Shown in pieces: positions 25,837-35,278 of a DNA stretch of 37,135 nucleotides (position 1 is the stretch's first letter; every line of letters begins with the position of its first letter). The notes under the pieces are model-generated. The model was not told the origin of the DNA, searched no databases, and worked only from the letters and a program-made list of their open reading frames with translations. Position numbers and translations under genes: made by a program. The stretch covers positions 1 through 37,135 of the forward strand of contig SCSZ01000033.1 in NCBI GenBank assembly GCA_004322265.1. Reading direction: 5' to 3'. The DNA is from Patescibacteria group bacterium (lineage in GTDB: Bacteria > Patescibacteriota > Saccharimonadia > Saccharimonadales > Saccharimonadaceae).

Positions 25837-28071
25837 CTAGAGTTCGTCAGTCGTGTCTGGTTGTAGTTCGTCGATACTACTCACCAGTACTTCGCGCGGA
25901 CGGGCACCGTCAGCTGGACCGATAATACCTTGGTCTTCCATAGTCTCGATAAGGCGAGCCGCACGGGCGTAGCCAACGCGGAGGCGACGCTGTAACAAGC
26001 TAGCACTTGCCTTACCACTTTCAATCACAACGCGTAGAGCATCCTTGTACATCCCATCATCACTGCCACTGTCGTAGTCCATAACTACCCCGCCCTTGCC
26101 GTTGAGCTGTACGGGCTGAGCAACAACTTCATCATTATATTGTGGCATTGACTGCAGGCGTAAGTGATCGGTAATTTTGTGAACTTCGTCGTCAGTTACC
26201 AATGCTCCCTGGATACGACGCGGCTTGCTCATTTCAGGTGTAACGAGGAACATGTCTCCAGATCCTAGGAGCTTCTCGGCACCAACCTTATCTAAGATGG
26301 TGCGGCTATCAATCTGTGATGGCACAGTAAAGGCAATACGCGCTGGCACATTAGCTTTAATCAGACCAGTAATAACGTTGACCGATGGACGCTGAGTCGC
26401 AAGGACCAGGTGAATACCAACGGCACGAGCCTTTTGCGCCAAACGAACAATTAGCGCCTCGACGTCGCGTGCGGCAATCATCATCAGTTCGGCTAACTCA
26501 TCGATCACAATAACAATGTACGGTAACGACCCCTCAGTCTGTTCGGTCGATTCACCATCAACGCCCTCAACCATAATTTTCTTGCCTACTGACTGGACCT
26601 TGGCATTATAGCTCTTGATATCCTTGACGCGGTGTTCAGCGAGTAATGAATAACGACGTTGCATCTCGTTCACTGCCCATTTCAGGGCACTAATTGTTTT
26701 GTCTGGTTCACTAATAATCGGCGTCAGAAGATGTGGAATATCCTGGTAGGCGGCCATTTCAACTTCCTTTGGATCAACCAGAATCAGCTTCATATCACTC
26801 GGGCTGTTGTGATACAGCAGGCTGGTGAGGAGCGTGTTAATCATGACTGACTTACCAGAACCAGTCTGACCAGCAATCAAAAGGTGTGGCATTTTGTTCA
26901 GTTCGCCAAGGACGGCTTCACCAGAAATATCCTTACCAACAGCAAAAGCCAGTGGTTCTTTGGACGCGCCCCACTGTGGGCTGGTAAGAATTGAATACAA
27001 ACGAACATCGGCTGCTTTACGGTTAGGCACCTCAATGCCAACGGCCTTTTGGCCAGGGATTGGTGCCTCAATACGCAGGCTCGATGCAGCTAGGTTAAGC
27101 GCGATATTTGTCTCGAGTGCCTCGATCTTGGACAGTTTGACGCCGCTAGGTGGACGAAGCGTATACTGTGTAACCTTTGGCCCAATATTGGCTCCTTCCA
27201 TCTCAACATGAATGTCGAATTCCTCGAGTGTGTCCTTGATAATCTTGGCGTTTTGCTGGATATCACCAGCATCGGCTGGCGACTGCTTTTTCTCAAGTAG
27301 GTCGACACTCGGACCAACCCAGTTTGGATCGCTAATCGTAACGAGGGCTGATTGATCTTCGGCACTCTTATCCTGCTTGGTACTGTTCTTGAAGCTCGAC
27401 AGACGCGACTGCTTTACATTACCTTCGTCATCAAGCGTTGGCACACCAGCGTTAAGTTTGAATTCGGCCATCGTGCTAGGTTTTGGTGCGTCAATTGCTG
27501 CCGCGTTCTTCATAACTTTAACGTTTGCCTCTTGCTCGGATGAATCACGGCGAGCCATTTGCCACAACTTACTAATAATCGTAAATGGAGATACGCGAAT
27601 AATGAATAAAATCGTGATGAGGATCAGCAGTACATATATAAAGGCTGCGACACCCGCGTTAACCAGACCAAGAACTCCACCGTTAATCAGATCGCCAATG
27701 TAGCCACCGGTTGTCTTGCCATTACTGTTTTTGAGTAGGCCAAATAGTGATGAAAACCAAATGATTGAGGTAATCGTAGCCAGTTTCATGACAAATGGCA
27801 AGCGATTGTCCTCGGCACGGAAAATCTCTACCGCGACGTAGATAAATAGTAGTGGCAGGACGTAGACAGCATACCCAATCAAACTAAGCGTCGATTGGTA
27901 CAGCCAATCGAGGACTGGACCACCCGCACCGAACCAAGCGACGACAAAGAGTAAAGACAGTGCAATTAGAAAAACCGCACCAATTTGAGCCCAAAAGCCG
28001 TTTGGTAGGCTATGTTGCGGAGTCGACTGTTTGACTACCTTTTTGTGTGAGCGTTTTTTCTTTTTTGCCAT
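25837..28071 (-). CDS. ftsK: FtsK/SpoIIIE family DNA translocase
   Basis: N-terminal TM segments, HLLIAGQTGSGKSVMINTLLTSLL, IDELAELMM, C-terminal gamma winged helix. Confidence 0.95.
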   Translation of the reverse strand: MAKKKKRSHKKVVKQSTPQHSLPNGFWAQIGAVFLIALSLLFVVAWFGAGGPVLDWLYQSTLSLIGYAVYVLPLLFIYVAVEIFRAEDNRLPFVMKLATITSIIWFSSLFGLLKNSNGKTTGGYIGDLINGGVLGLVNAGVAAFIYVLLILITILFIIRVSPFTIISKLWQMARRDSSEQEANVKVMKNAAAIDAPKPSTMAEFKLNAGVPTLDDEGNVKQSRLSSFKNSTKQDKSAEDQSALVTISDPNWVGPSVDLLEKKQSPADAGDIQQNAKIIKDTLEEFDIHVEMEGANIGPKVTQYTLRPPSGVKLSKIEALETNIALNLAASSLRIEAPIPGQKAVGIEVPNRKAADVRLYSILTSPQWGASKEPLAFAVGKDISGEAVLGELNKMPHLLIAGQTGSGKSVMINTLLTSLLYHNSPSDMKLILVDPKEVEMAAYQDIPHLLTPIISEPDKTISALKWAVNEMQRRYSLLAEHRVKDIKSYNAKVQSVGKKIMVEGVDGESTEQTEGSLPYIVIVIDELAELMMIAARDVEALIVRLAQKARAVGIHLVLATQRPSVNVITGLIKANVPARIAFTVPSQIDSRTILDKVGAEKLLGSGDMFLVTPEMSKPRRIQGALVTDDEVHKITDHLRLQSMPQYNDEVVAQPVQLNGKGGVVMDYDSGSDDGMYKDALRVVIESGKASASLLQRRLRVGYARAARLIETMEDQGIIGPADGARPREVLVSSIDELQPDTTDEL

Positions 28072-28081
28072 AATCTATACC

Positions 28082-28087
28082 ATTATA
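28082..28087 (-). promoter_or_regulatory. -10 TATAAT for ftsK
   Basis: Minus strand CTATAATGGTATAGATTATG, 10 nt before ATG 28071. Confidence 0.55.
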
Positions 28088-28156
28088 GGCGCAATGTGCA
28101 CCGATTGATACTTCATATTATAGCAAAATTTACTACATTTTGCAAGAGGCTTATGA

Positions 28157-29863
28157 TTAGTTAGTTTCGGGTCTACTGATTTGTGTCGCTGTGGCGCCTA
28201 AAGCTCGCTGCGTTCCCTCGTCCGGTGTAATACGTGGAAACAACTCGTTAGCATCATCGATTGATTGTTGCGTTAGACCTGCCTCATTGGTCTTTGCTCG
28301 TCGTTTAGGTAAATCTCCTAACTCTTTAATTATTCTGGCTTGCTGCACACTAGTTTTATAGCCTCGGCCTTTATTAGCATGCGTAGCTGGACCTGTACGA
28401 CTATTAGCACGATCTTCTTCCGTCTGATACTGGACTTCTACCGGAACTGGCATCTTACCGTCGATCGGTGAATGTTGAAGGGTGATTTTAATAACCTTAT
28501 GACCGTTATCACTAATCTTTTTATCAAGACGTGCACCTAAGTTACCTAAGTCAATTTCGATAGCTCTAATCGCACTATCCTCTTCGTCCACTTTTGCATG
28601 GAAAGCTGTATCCTTATGTCGTGAGGTCGTCAGCGCAAAGCGCGATGGAGCGAGATCTTGTAATATACCCGATGCATTTTGGAATGAATATGCAAGTGCC
28701 TCAGTGTCTGGAAAAATCATAGTTTCTCCGAAATGATCTGATATAGGCATAACCTTATCGGCAAATATAGGCTTCCCACTTTCATCCAAAATAGGCTTCC
28801 CTTTTTCATCCCTGGCCACATCTATTTCATGAGTTACTTTTCGGGCCGCTGAATAGCGACCTTTTTTACGCCAGACATACCGTTCAGGTTCATGGGTAGG
28901 AATAGGGATTGTGTCTTCCATTTCTTCTTGGGTGTAGATCTCTGAAACTTTCCCAGCTCCGAACTGTACGTTATGTCCAGATCCATCACGCAAAACGCTC
29001 TCAGACTCTGCGTCTTTGCCCGTAAGCGTTGATGCAACACTGTCAAGAATTTCAGGTATATCTTTTGCTGGTGGAAGTTTAGCTTCAATCCAATCAATTG
29101 TATCTAGCCTCGATTGTGTAATACCGTCATACACGGCCAAACCTTTTTTAAATCCGTCGCTTTGTCTAAAATGTATGTCGTCAAGCTCTTCACTGATTGC
29201 CATAACTAAACCGTCATACCCCATATAATACATAAGTTGCTGGTGAAAGGCTTCTGCCGCAAAGATTGCTCTTGAAAGCTCGTCACCAGAAACAGACCTG
29301 GGCTTCAGTCGTGCTTGTTTGAGAGTATCGTAAACTATACATCCATCAATAAAGGCTGATTCAATATTGACACCTTGCGGGTTTTTGACAAGTAGACTTG
29401 GCTCACGTGCCATAAGTTCAAGAATGTCCAAGTCATCTATTGGGTTGAACCTCTTCAATTCATCCATAGCCTTTGATTCGTAATGCTTAGCAAGAAACCC
29501 AGGTATCTTTATACCAATGTTCGAAGTAAGCGCATGCACGTATAGGATATCCTCAGGGTCATCTGAATCATATTGGTTAATTGCTAACCAACTGGCATTT
29601 TTTCTTTTTTTATCAGGGGAAGATAGCTCTTTGGAGAGTAATGCAAGTTGCGCAGCTTCTCGTGAACTATGTCTAAGGTCTTTGCCGAAATCATCAACAA
29701 TCACAGTAACTCGAGTAGATTTTTCGCGGAGTTTTTTATACTCAGCGTTATCAATACCACTCAGTGCTTTGTAGATGAGAAAGGTCTCTTCAACAGAAGC
29801 GGATGGCCTAAGTATGTCGTTTGAGTCTTCACTACTACGTTCAGTGTCTACGTAAGGAGGCAT
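28157..29863 (-). CDS. Uncharacterised 568-aa protein; C-terminal part weakly RelA/SpoT-synthetase-like
   Basis: Long intact ORF with its own promoter; motif VPVEVQYQTEEDRANSRTGPATHANKGRGYK. Confidence 0.8.
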   Translation of the reverse strand: MPPYVDTERSSEDSNDILRPSASVEETFLIYKALSGIDNAEYKKLREKSTRVTVIVDDFGKDLRHSSREAAQLALLSKELSSPDKKRKNASWLAINQYDSDDPEDILYVHALTSNIGIKIPGFLAKHYESKAMDELKRFNPIDDLDILELMAREPSLLVKNPQGVNIESAFIDGCIVYDTLKQARLKPRSVSGDELSRAIFAAEAFHQQLMYYMGYDGLVMAISEELDDIHFRQSDGFKKGLAVYDGITQSRLDTIDWIEAKLPPAKDIPEILDSVASTLTGKDAESESVLRDGSGHNVQFGAGKVSEIYTQEEMEDTIPIPTHEPERYVWRKKGRYSAARKVTHEIDVARDEKGKPILDESGKPIFADKVMPISDHFGETMIFPDTEALAYSFQNASGILQDLAPSRFALTTSRHKDTAFHAKVDEEDSAIRAIEIDLGNLGARLDKKISDNGHKVIKITLQHSPIDGKMPVPVEVQYQTEEDRANSRTGPATHANKGRGYKTSVQQARIIKELGDLPKRRAKTNEAGLTQQSIDDANELFPRITPDEGTQRALGATATQISRPETN

Positions 29864-29872
29864 TATAGATGT

Positions 29873-29881
29873 AGTATAGCA
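29873..29881 (-). promoter_or_regulatory. Extended -10 TGCTATACT for the 568-aa protein gene
   Basis: Minus strand TGCTATACTACATCTATAATG, 9 nt before ATG 29863. Confidence 0.65.
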
Positions 29882-29902
29882 TACTTTTGCTGTTTTGTCT
29901 AG

Positions 29903-32074
29903 CTAGTAACCGAGGTTATCAGTCTTGACGAGCGGTTCGACTTCGGGGGTATCTGGAATTACTGGTTCCGGGAAGACCTTGGGTTCTGGAGTCTCAATAC
30001 GGTAGGTGTTACCAGGTTTAACGTCCTGGCGAGGTGCACGATTGTCTCGTGGCTGACCAGCGTGTCCACCTTGGCCACCACCGCTTCCACCGACTTCGTT
30101 GATGACGGGGATAACGATTGGTGTACGACGAGTCTGGTCATACAGAATGTGTGTAATCTCATCCTTGAGTTCCTTCTTGATAACATCAAGATCAACGCGC
30201 TTACCAGAGAATGCACGAGTAACTTTTTGCTTTAAATACTGACGGATTGTACCCATCAACTCTTCGCTATCGCGTAGGTAAATGAAGCCTCGGCTGATGA
30301 TGTCAGGGCTAGTGAGTAGGCGTCCGCTACCGCGTTGAACGGTAAGAACAACGACAAACATTCCCTCAGTCGCCATGTGAATTCGGTCCTTAAGGACTAC
30401 TTCGGACACAACCGTACCACTATCGTCGTACATGATGCCGCCAACGGGGATACGACCGGCCTTCTTGGCACCTTCCGATGTAATCTCGACAACGTCTCCA
30501 CTATCACAGACGAAAATGTTTGCGCGTGGAATGGCACCGTCTTTTTCGGCAAGTTCCGCGTTGTGAACCAACATGTGGAACTCACCGTGAATCGGAATGT
30601 AATATTTTGGATTAAGCGCGTTAATCAGTTTGACGTGGTCATCGTAATAGCCATGGCCTGAAAGGTGAAGTGGACCAATGCCAGTCAGGTGAGTTTTGCC
30701 GTTTTGAATAACATCACTTCCCTCTCGCATCAGACCGTCGACGGTACGAACGACGTACTTCTCGTTACCAGGAATTGGGTTCGAGCTAAAGACGATAACG
30801 TCAGAGTTTTTAATCTTGATAAATTTGTGTGAGCCAGATGCCATACGATTAAGCACGGCGTTGAACTCGCCTTGTGAGCCAGTACAAATAATGGTTACTT
30901 TGCCATCAGGCATTTTGACGATGTCTTCCATCTTGACGACAGTGTCCTTAGGCACCTTAATGATACCAGCGCGAAGAGCTACTTCGAGGTTCTGGATCAT
31001 ACTATATCCTGCAAAGGCGACTTTGCGATCGTGATTTTTTGCTTCCTCCAAAATGACCTGCATACGGTGGATCTGTGAAGAGAAACAGCTGAGGATCAAG
31101 CGATTATTCTGGTATTTCTCCATAACTTGGCCAATTGAATGTTGAATATCGAACTCACCGTGAGTGTGTGTTCCATCTGACTCACAGTTGGTTGATTCGT
31201 TCATCAGGAGCAAAATGCCTTCCTTAGTCGCAATCTCAGTCATACGTTCAAGATCAAATTTGCGACCATCAACTGGGTTTTCCTCAAAACGCCAGTCGCC
31301 TGTGTCAATCAGTACGCCAAGTGGTGTACGAATAACGACGGCAGTTGCATCTGGGATTGAGTGATTAACACGAACAAGTTCGATGCTAAAGCTGTCGCCA
31401 AGTTGTGCACGTTCATGCAGTTCTGGATTAAGTTCATTGTATTCAGGCGTGTAGCCACTGGTTGATTCTTCCATCGTGCGTTGAACCATACCGAGTGTAA
31501 ATTTACTGCCATAAACGGGGGCAGGGAGTTTGTCGGCAATGTGGCGAAATGCGCCAATGTGATCGAGGTGTCCGTGTGTAAAGACAATGCCACGGATCTT
31601 GTGCTTGTTTTCCTCAAGATACGAGATATCAGGAATAATGTAGTTAATGCCCGGATAGTCAGCGCCTGGGAATAGAAATCCACAGTCGATGATAATCATG
31701 TCATTATCGTATTCGATAGCCATCATGTTCTTGCCGATGCCCATTTCGCCGAGGCCACCGATTGGCATAATGCGTAGCTTAGGACCGTTCGTTCGAGGCT
31801 GCTTCTTAAAGTCAGCTGGGCTGAACTGTTTGCCGTCGTATCCGTTAAAAACGGATTTATTCACCGGTACATTAATGATGTGCTGAGAAGCCCGGACATT
31901 AACGTCCTCGCTCGTGCGGCGCTGTGCGCGGAATACTTCACCCTTACGAGTTTGCGTATTGGCAAGCACCGTGTTGTTTGATTTTGGTCGCGGCTGATTG
32001 CCGTTATTGTTATGGCCGAAGGGCCGTTTGTTTGGGTTGTCCCCTTGTGGGGTTGCGATTCGTTGTGAACCCAT
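29903..32074 (-). CDS. rnj: Ribonuclease J
   Basis: IMPIGGLGEMGIGKNMMAIEY, FTHGHLDHIGA, beta-CASP HGEFHMLVHNAELAE; disordered N- and C-terminal extensions. Confidence 0.94.
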   Translation of the reverse strand: MGSQRIATPQGDNPNKRPFGHNNNGNQPRPKSNNTVLANTQTRKGEVFRAQRRTSEDVNVRASQHIINVPVNKSVFNGYDGKQFSPADFKKQPRTNGPKLRIMPIGGLGEMGIGKNMMAIEYDNDMIIIDCGFLFPGADYPGINYIIPDISYLEENKHKIRGIVFTHGHLDHIGAFRHIADKLPAPVYGSKFTLGMVQRTMEESTSGYTPEYNELNPELHERAQLGDSFSIELVRVNHSIPDATAVVIRTPLGVLIDTGDWRFEENPVDGRKFDLERMTEIATKEGILLLMNESTNCESDGTHTHGEFDIQHSIGQVMEKYQNNRLILSCFSSQIHRMQVILEEAKNHDRKVAFAGYSMIQNLEVALRAGIIKVPKDTVVKMEDIVKMPDGKVTIICTGSQGEFNAVLNRMASGSHKFIKIKNSDVIVFSSNPIPGNEKYVVRTVDGLMREGSDVIQNGKTHLTGIGPLHLSGHGYYDDHVKLINALNPKYYIPIHGEFHMLVHNAELAEKDGAIPRANIFVCDSGDVVEITSEGAKKAGRIPVGGIMYDDSGTVVSEVVLKDRIHMATEGMFVVVLTVQRGSGRLLTSPDIISRGFIYLRDSEELMGTIRQYLKQKVTRAFSGKRVDLDVIKKELKDEITHILYDQTRRTPIVIPVINEVGGSGGGQGGHAGQPRDNRAPRQDVKPGNTYRIETPEPKVFPEPVIPDTPEVEPLVKTDNLGY

Positions 32075-32076
32075 AG

Positions 32077-32667
32077 TTATTTTTTCTCCTTTTCGAGAAT
32101 GTTAATTATTGTTGGTAACTTCATAAAGTCTTCGATCAGTGTCGCTCGCATACTGCCGTTATATAGGGCTGCTGCTGGATGATAGAGCGGGACAATCACG
32201 ATCTTGGTCTCACCAAACGATATTCGTTTTGGGTCGCCGTGGATCATACTGATCTTTTGTTCAGGCAGGAAATATTCCATGCTGTGCCTGCCTAATGTCA
32301 CGACGATTTTCGGTCGGATGACTTGTAGCTGACGCACCAAGAATGGCCAAAAAGCCTTCTTTTCCTCTGGAAGCGGATCTCTGTTATTGGGTGGGCGGTA
32401 CTTCACAATGTTAGTGATATAGATGTCAGAGCGTTTCATACCGGCAGTCATCAGCATTTCGTCGAGAAACTTTCCGGCTGCACCAACAAATGGCAGGCCT
32501 GTTTCGTCTTCATTCTTACCTGGCGCTTCACCTATAAACACAATGTCTGCGTCAATGTTCCCATCACCCATGACAAGGTTCTTGGCTGTCTTAGCCAAAT
32601 CTGGACATATATTATTGTCTATAATATCTGCCCTAATTTGCTCAAGAAGTGTCTCTTTCTTGTTCAC
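32077..32667 (-). CDS. Uracil-DNA glycosylase, family 4/5-like (GTG start)
   Basis: FIGEAPGKNEDETGLPFVGAAGKFLD, ITNIVKYRPPNNRDP, YHPAAALYN. Confidence 0.9.
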   Translation of the reverse strand: MNKKETLLEQIRADIIDNNICPDLAKTAKNLVMGDGNIDADIVFIGEAPGKNEDETGLPFVGAAGKFLDEMLMTAGMKRSDIYITNIVKYRPPNNRDPLPEEKKAFWPFLVRQLQVIRPKIVVTLGRHSMEYFLPEQKISMIHGDPKRISFGETKIVIVPLYHPAAALYNGSMRATLIEDFMKLPTIINILEKEKK

Positions 32668-32779
32668 TTTACCCCATTACAAGACTGCGTTTAGTACCTT
32701 AATGATAGCACTGTTGCTGCCTATTTGCAATAGCTTTATTCAATCCCCTTTTTTCTTACCTCTTTAGTGATTTAGTTTT

Positions 32780-32828
32780 CTGAGAATTTGCTGAGCAAAG
32801 GTCCGTCCTCTGCTCAGGGAAATTTCAG
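32780..32828. repeat. Intergenic hairpin repeat, copy 2, with extended outer stem
   Basis: CTGAGCAAAGG-TCCGT-CCTCTGCTCAG plus outer CTGAGAATTT/AAATTTCAG. Confidence 0.75.
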
Positions 32829-32878
32829 ATTTTGGGTTCGTTTTTACGGATATAGCCAAGATGGGAATAATCCGTTAT

Positions 32879-32884
32879 TATAAT
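32879..32884 (+). promoter_or_regulatory. -10 TATAAT for guaA
   Basis: TATAATAGGTACATGGCC, 6 nt before ATG 32891. Confidence 0.65.
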
Positions 32885-32890
32885 AGGTAC

Positions 32891-34456
32891 ATGGCCATCA
32901 AAAACGACCAATCTCCTGTCCTTGTTGTAGATTATGGCGCTCAGTATGCGCAGCTCATCGCCCGCCGCGTCCGCGAAGCAAAGATCTATTCTGAAATCGT
33001 GCCCTCTAGCATGTCAACTGCTGATATGTTGGCACGTAACCCGAGTGCAATTATCTTATCGGGTGGCCCTTCATCGGTCTACAGTGAAGGCGCACCACAA
33101 ACTGACTCTGCCCTATTTGAGGCAAGCGTCCCAGTATTTGGTATCTGTTATGGATTTCAGTCAATGACTCAGGCGCTCGGTGGTGTCGTAGATCACACGG
33201 GTAAGTCGGAGTTTGGCCGCACACAGCTGAGTATTTCGCGAATTGGTAAATTATTTAACGATGAGCCAAATAACCAAGAAGTCTGGATGAGCCATGGGGA
33301 CGCTGTCGTCGAAGCACCAGAGGGTTTTGAAGTTGCGGCATCAACCGCGGGCACGCCTATTGCCGCCTTTGAACACACCACGCTACCACTTGCTGGCGTA
33401 CAATTTCACCCTGAGGTACTTCATACCAAATACGGTCAGAAAACCTTAGAAAACTTCCTGTATAACATTGCTAAACTAAAGCCTAAGTGGACCGCAACAA
33501 ATATCATTGAGGACCAAATCGCGATTATTCAGGAAACAGTCGGAGATAAACGCGTGATTTGTGGACTCTCTGGCGGCGTTGACTCCGCTGTCGCAGCAGC
33601 ACTCGTACAAAAAGCAATCGGTGCACAACTCACTTGCGTCTTTGTTGATCATGGATTGCTTCGATCAGGCGAGGCCGAACAAGTTGAAAAAGATTTCGTA
33701 GCTGCAACTGGTGCCAAGCTAAAAGTTGTTGACGCCAAAAACCAATTCCTAGACGCACTTAAAGAAGTAACTGACCCTGAAACGAAGCGTAAAATCATTG
33801 GTCGTGAATTTATTCGTACATTTGAGTCAGCTGCCAGAGAAATCGTTGCCGAAGAAAGCAAACCTGTTGAGTTTCTCGTCCAGGGTACCCTCTACCCCGA
33901 CGTGGTTGAATCTGGTGGCGGCACCGGCACATCAAACATCAAGAGTCATCACAACGTTGGTGGTTTACCTGATGATCTACAGTTTAAATTGATCGAACCA
34001 CTCCGTGCACTCTTTAAGGATGAGGTTCGCCAGATCGGTCGCGATCTCGGACTACCTGAAGAAATCGTCGGTCGCCAGCCATTCCCTGGCCCGGGCCTCG
34101 GTATTCGTATTATTGGCGCCGTAACTGCTGAACGCTTAGACCTCCTGCGTAAAGCCGATCTTATCGCTCGTGAAGAACTAACAAAAGCCGGACTTGATAA
34201 CAGCATTTGGCAATGTCCAGTTGTACTGCTGGCCGATGTGCGATCAGTCGGTGTTAAAGGCGATGGCCGAACGTACGGTCATCCAATTGTCCTTCGTCCA
34301 GTATCCAGCGAAGATGCGATGACTGCCGACTGGAGTCATATTCCTTACGATATACTCTCCAAGATTTCAAATCGTATTACCAACGAGATTGACGAAGTCA
34401 ACCGCGTCGTTCTTGACGTTACCAGCAAACCACCTGGCACTATTGAGTGGGAATAG
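32891..34456 (+). CDS. guaA: GMP synthase (glutamine-hydrolysing)
   Basis: GATase [57 protein letters not shown] track start 32861 lies upstream of a TATAAT; ATG 32891 preferred. Confidence 0.96.
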   Translation: MAIKNDQSPVLVVDYGAQYAQLIARRVREAKIYSEIVPSSMSTADMLARNPSAIILSGGPSSVYSEGAPQTDSALFEASVPVFGICYGFQSMTQALGGVVDHTGKSEFGRTQLSISRIGKLFNDEPNNQEVWMSHGDAVVEAPEGFEVAASTAGTPIAAFEHTTLPLAGVQFHPEVLHTKYGQKTLENFLYNIAKLKPKWTATNIIEDQIAIIQETVGDKRVICGLSGGVDSAVAAALVQKAIGAQLTCVFVDHGLLRSGEAEQVEKDFVAATGAKLKVVDAKNQFLDALKEVTDPETKRKIIGREFIRTFESAAREIVAEESKPVEFLVQGTLYPDVVESGGGTGTSNIKSHHNVGGLPDDLQFKLIEPLRALFKDEVRQIGRDLGLPEEIVGRQPFPGPGLGIRIIGAVTAERLDLLRKADLIAREELTKAGLDNSIWQCPVVLLADVRSVGVKGDGRTYGHPIVLRPVSSEDAMTADWSHIPYDILSKISNRITNEIDEVNRVVLDVTSKPPGTIEWE

Positions 34457-35196
34457 GCGTGGACCCACTCATCTTCCTAACGTTCATTGTTGCGTTAGTA
34501 TCTAGCATTCTGAGTGGTATGGCAGGAGTTGGTGGCGGTTTAATTATGCAACCGTACTGGTTACTGATTGGCTTATCTCCGGCTCAGGCAGCCGCAAATG
34601 CCAGCTTTCTTAGCCTTGGTATTGGGGTAGGTTCATTAACTGCATTTCAAAAGACAAAATATCTGCCAGGTCACAAAAAATTAATTATCTTGCTTGCTAG
34701 CATTACAGTTATTGCGTCGGTCATAGGTGCTCTTCTACTTCCTCACTTTGAAGCAAATTCTTTTAAGCCAGCCCTAGCAATAATGACAATTGCCGCTCTT
34801 CCGTTGTTATTTGTTAACAAAAAGAAACTGTCGACTTTTAAACACAGTAAGCGAATTGGAATAATATTGTTCAGCATTTTCGTTGTAGCGGGCTCTATAA
34901 CTCTCAGTAGTACATTTTGGATTCTTATCGCTATTTTATTACCAACTCTATTTAGTCTCACCATCTTACAAAGTACTGTCATCAGAAGGTTAATGGGTGT
35001 CATCCAAGCTGTCATACTGTTCGCCCTACTGACAATTAGTGGCAACTTTGTTTGGTTATATGCTGTCGCAGGTATTATTGGCGCATTTACTGGCAGTTAT
35101 ATAGGTACTAGAATTGCTATTTCAAAGGGCGATCAATTTGCCCGCTATGCATTAGCATCGATGGCACTTGTAAGCGCACTTGCTCTTCTCATCTAA
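34447..35196 (+). CDS. TSUP family (TauE/SafE) membrane transporter (GTG start at 34447 or 34459)
   Basis: [36 protein letters not shown], 7-8 TM. Confidence 0.85.
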   Translation: MGIGVDPLIFLTFIVALVSSILSGMAGVGGGLIMQPYWLLIGLSPAQAAANASFLSLGIGVGSLTAFQKTKYLPGHKKLIILLASITVIASVIGALLLPHFEANSFKPALAIMTIAALPLLFVNKKKLSTFKHSKRIGIILFSIFVVAGSITLSSTFWILIAILLPTLFSLTILQSTVIRRLMGVIQAVILFALLTISGNFVWLYAVAGIIGAFTGSYIGTRIAISKGDQFARYALASMALVSALALLI

Positions 35197-35216
35197 CACA
35201 CTGAGAATGCAAAGAA

Positions 35217-35270
35217 ATGGAGTGCAATCAAGCTCGGCACTTGGGCCGATCTTGATTGTAGCCATTTTTT
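35217..35270. terminator. Bidirectional terminator between the TSUP gene and pnp
   Basis: CAATCAAGCTCGGC-N6-GCCGATCTTGATTG (14 bp, one mismatch) plus outer ATGG/CCAT; TTTTTT on + side, TTTCTTT on - side; genes converge here. Confidence 0.85.
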
Positions 35271-35278
35271 CACGATTG

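Noticed and set aside
28114-28146. GCAAAAT-N7-ATTTTGC hairpin downstream of the 568-aa gene
   Set aside because: AT-rich 7-bp stem without a U-tract; too weak to call a terminator, and it overlaps a second TGCTATAAT-like promoter motif.
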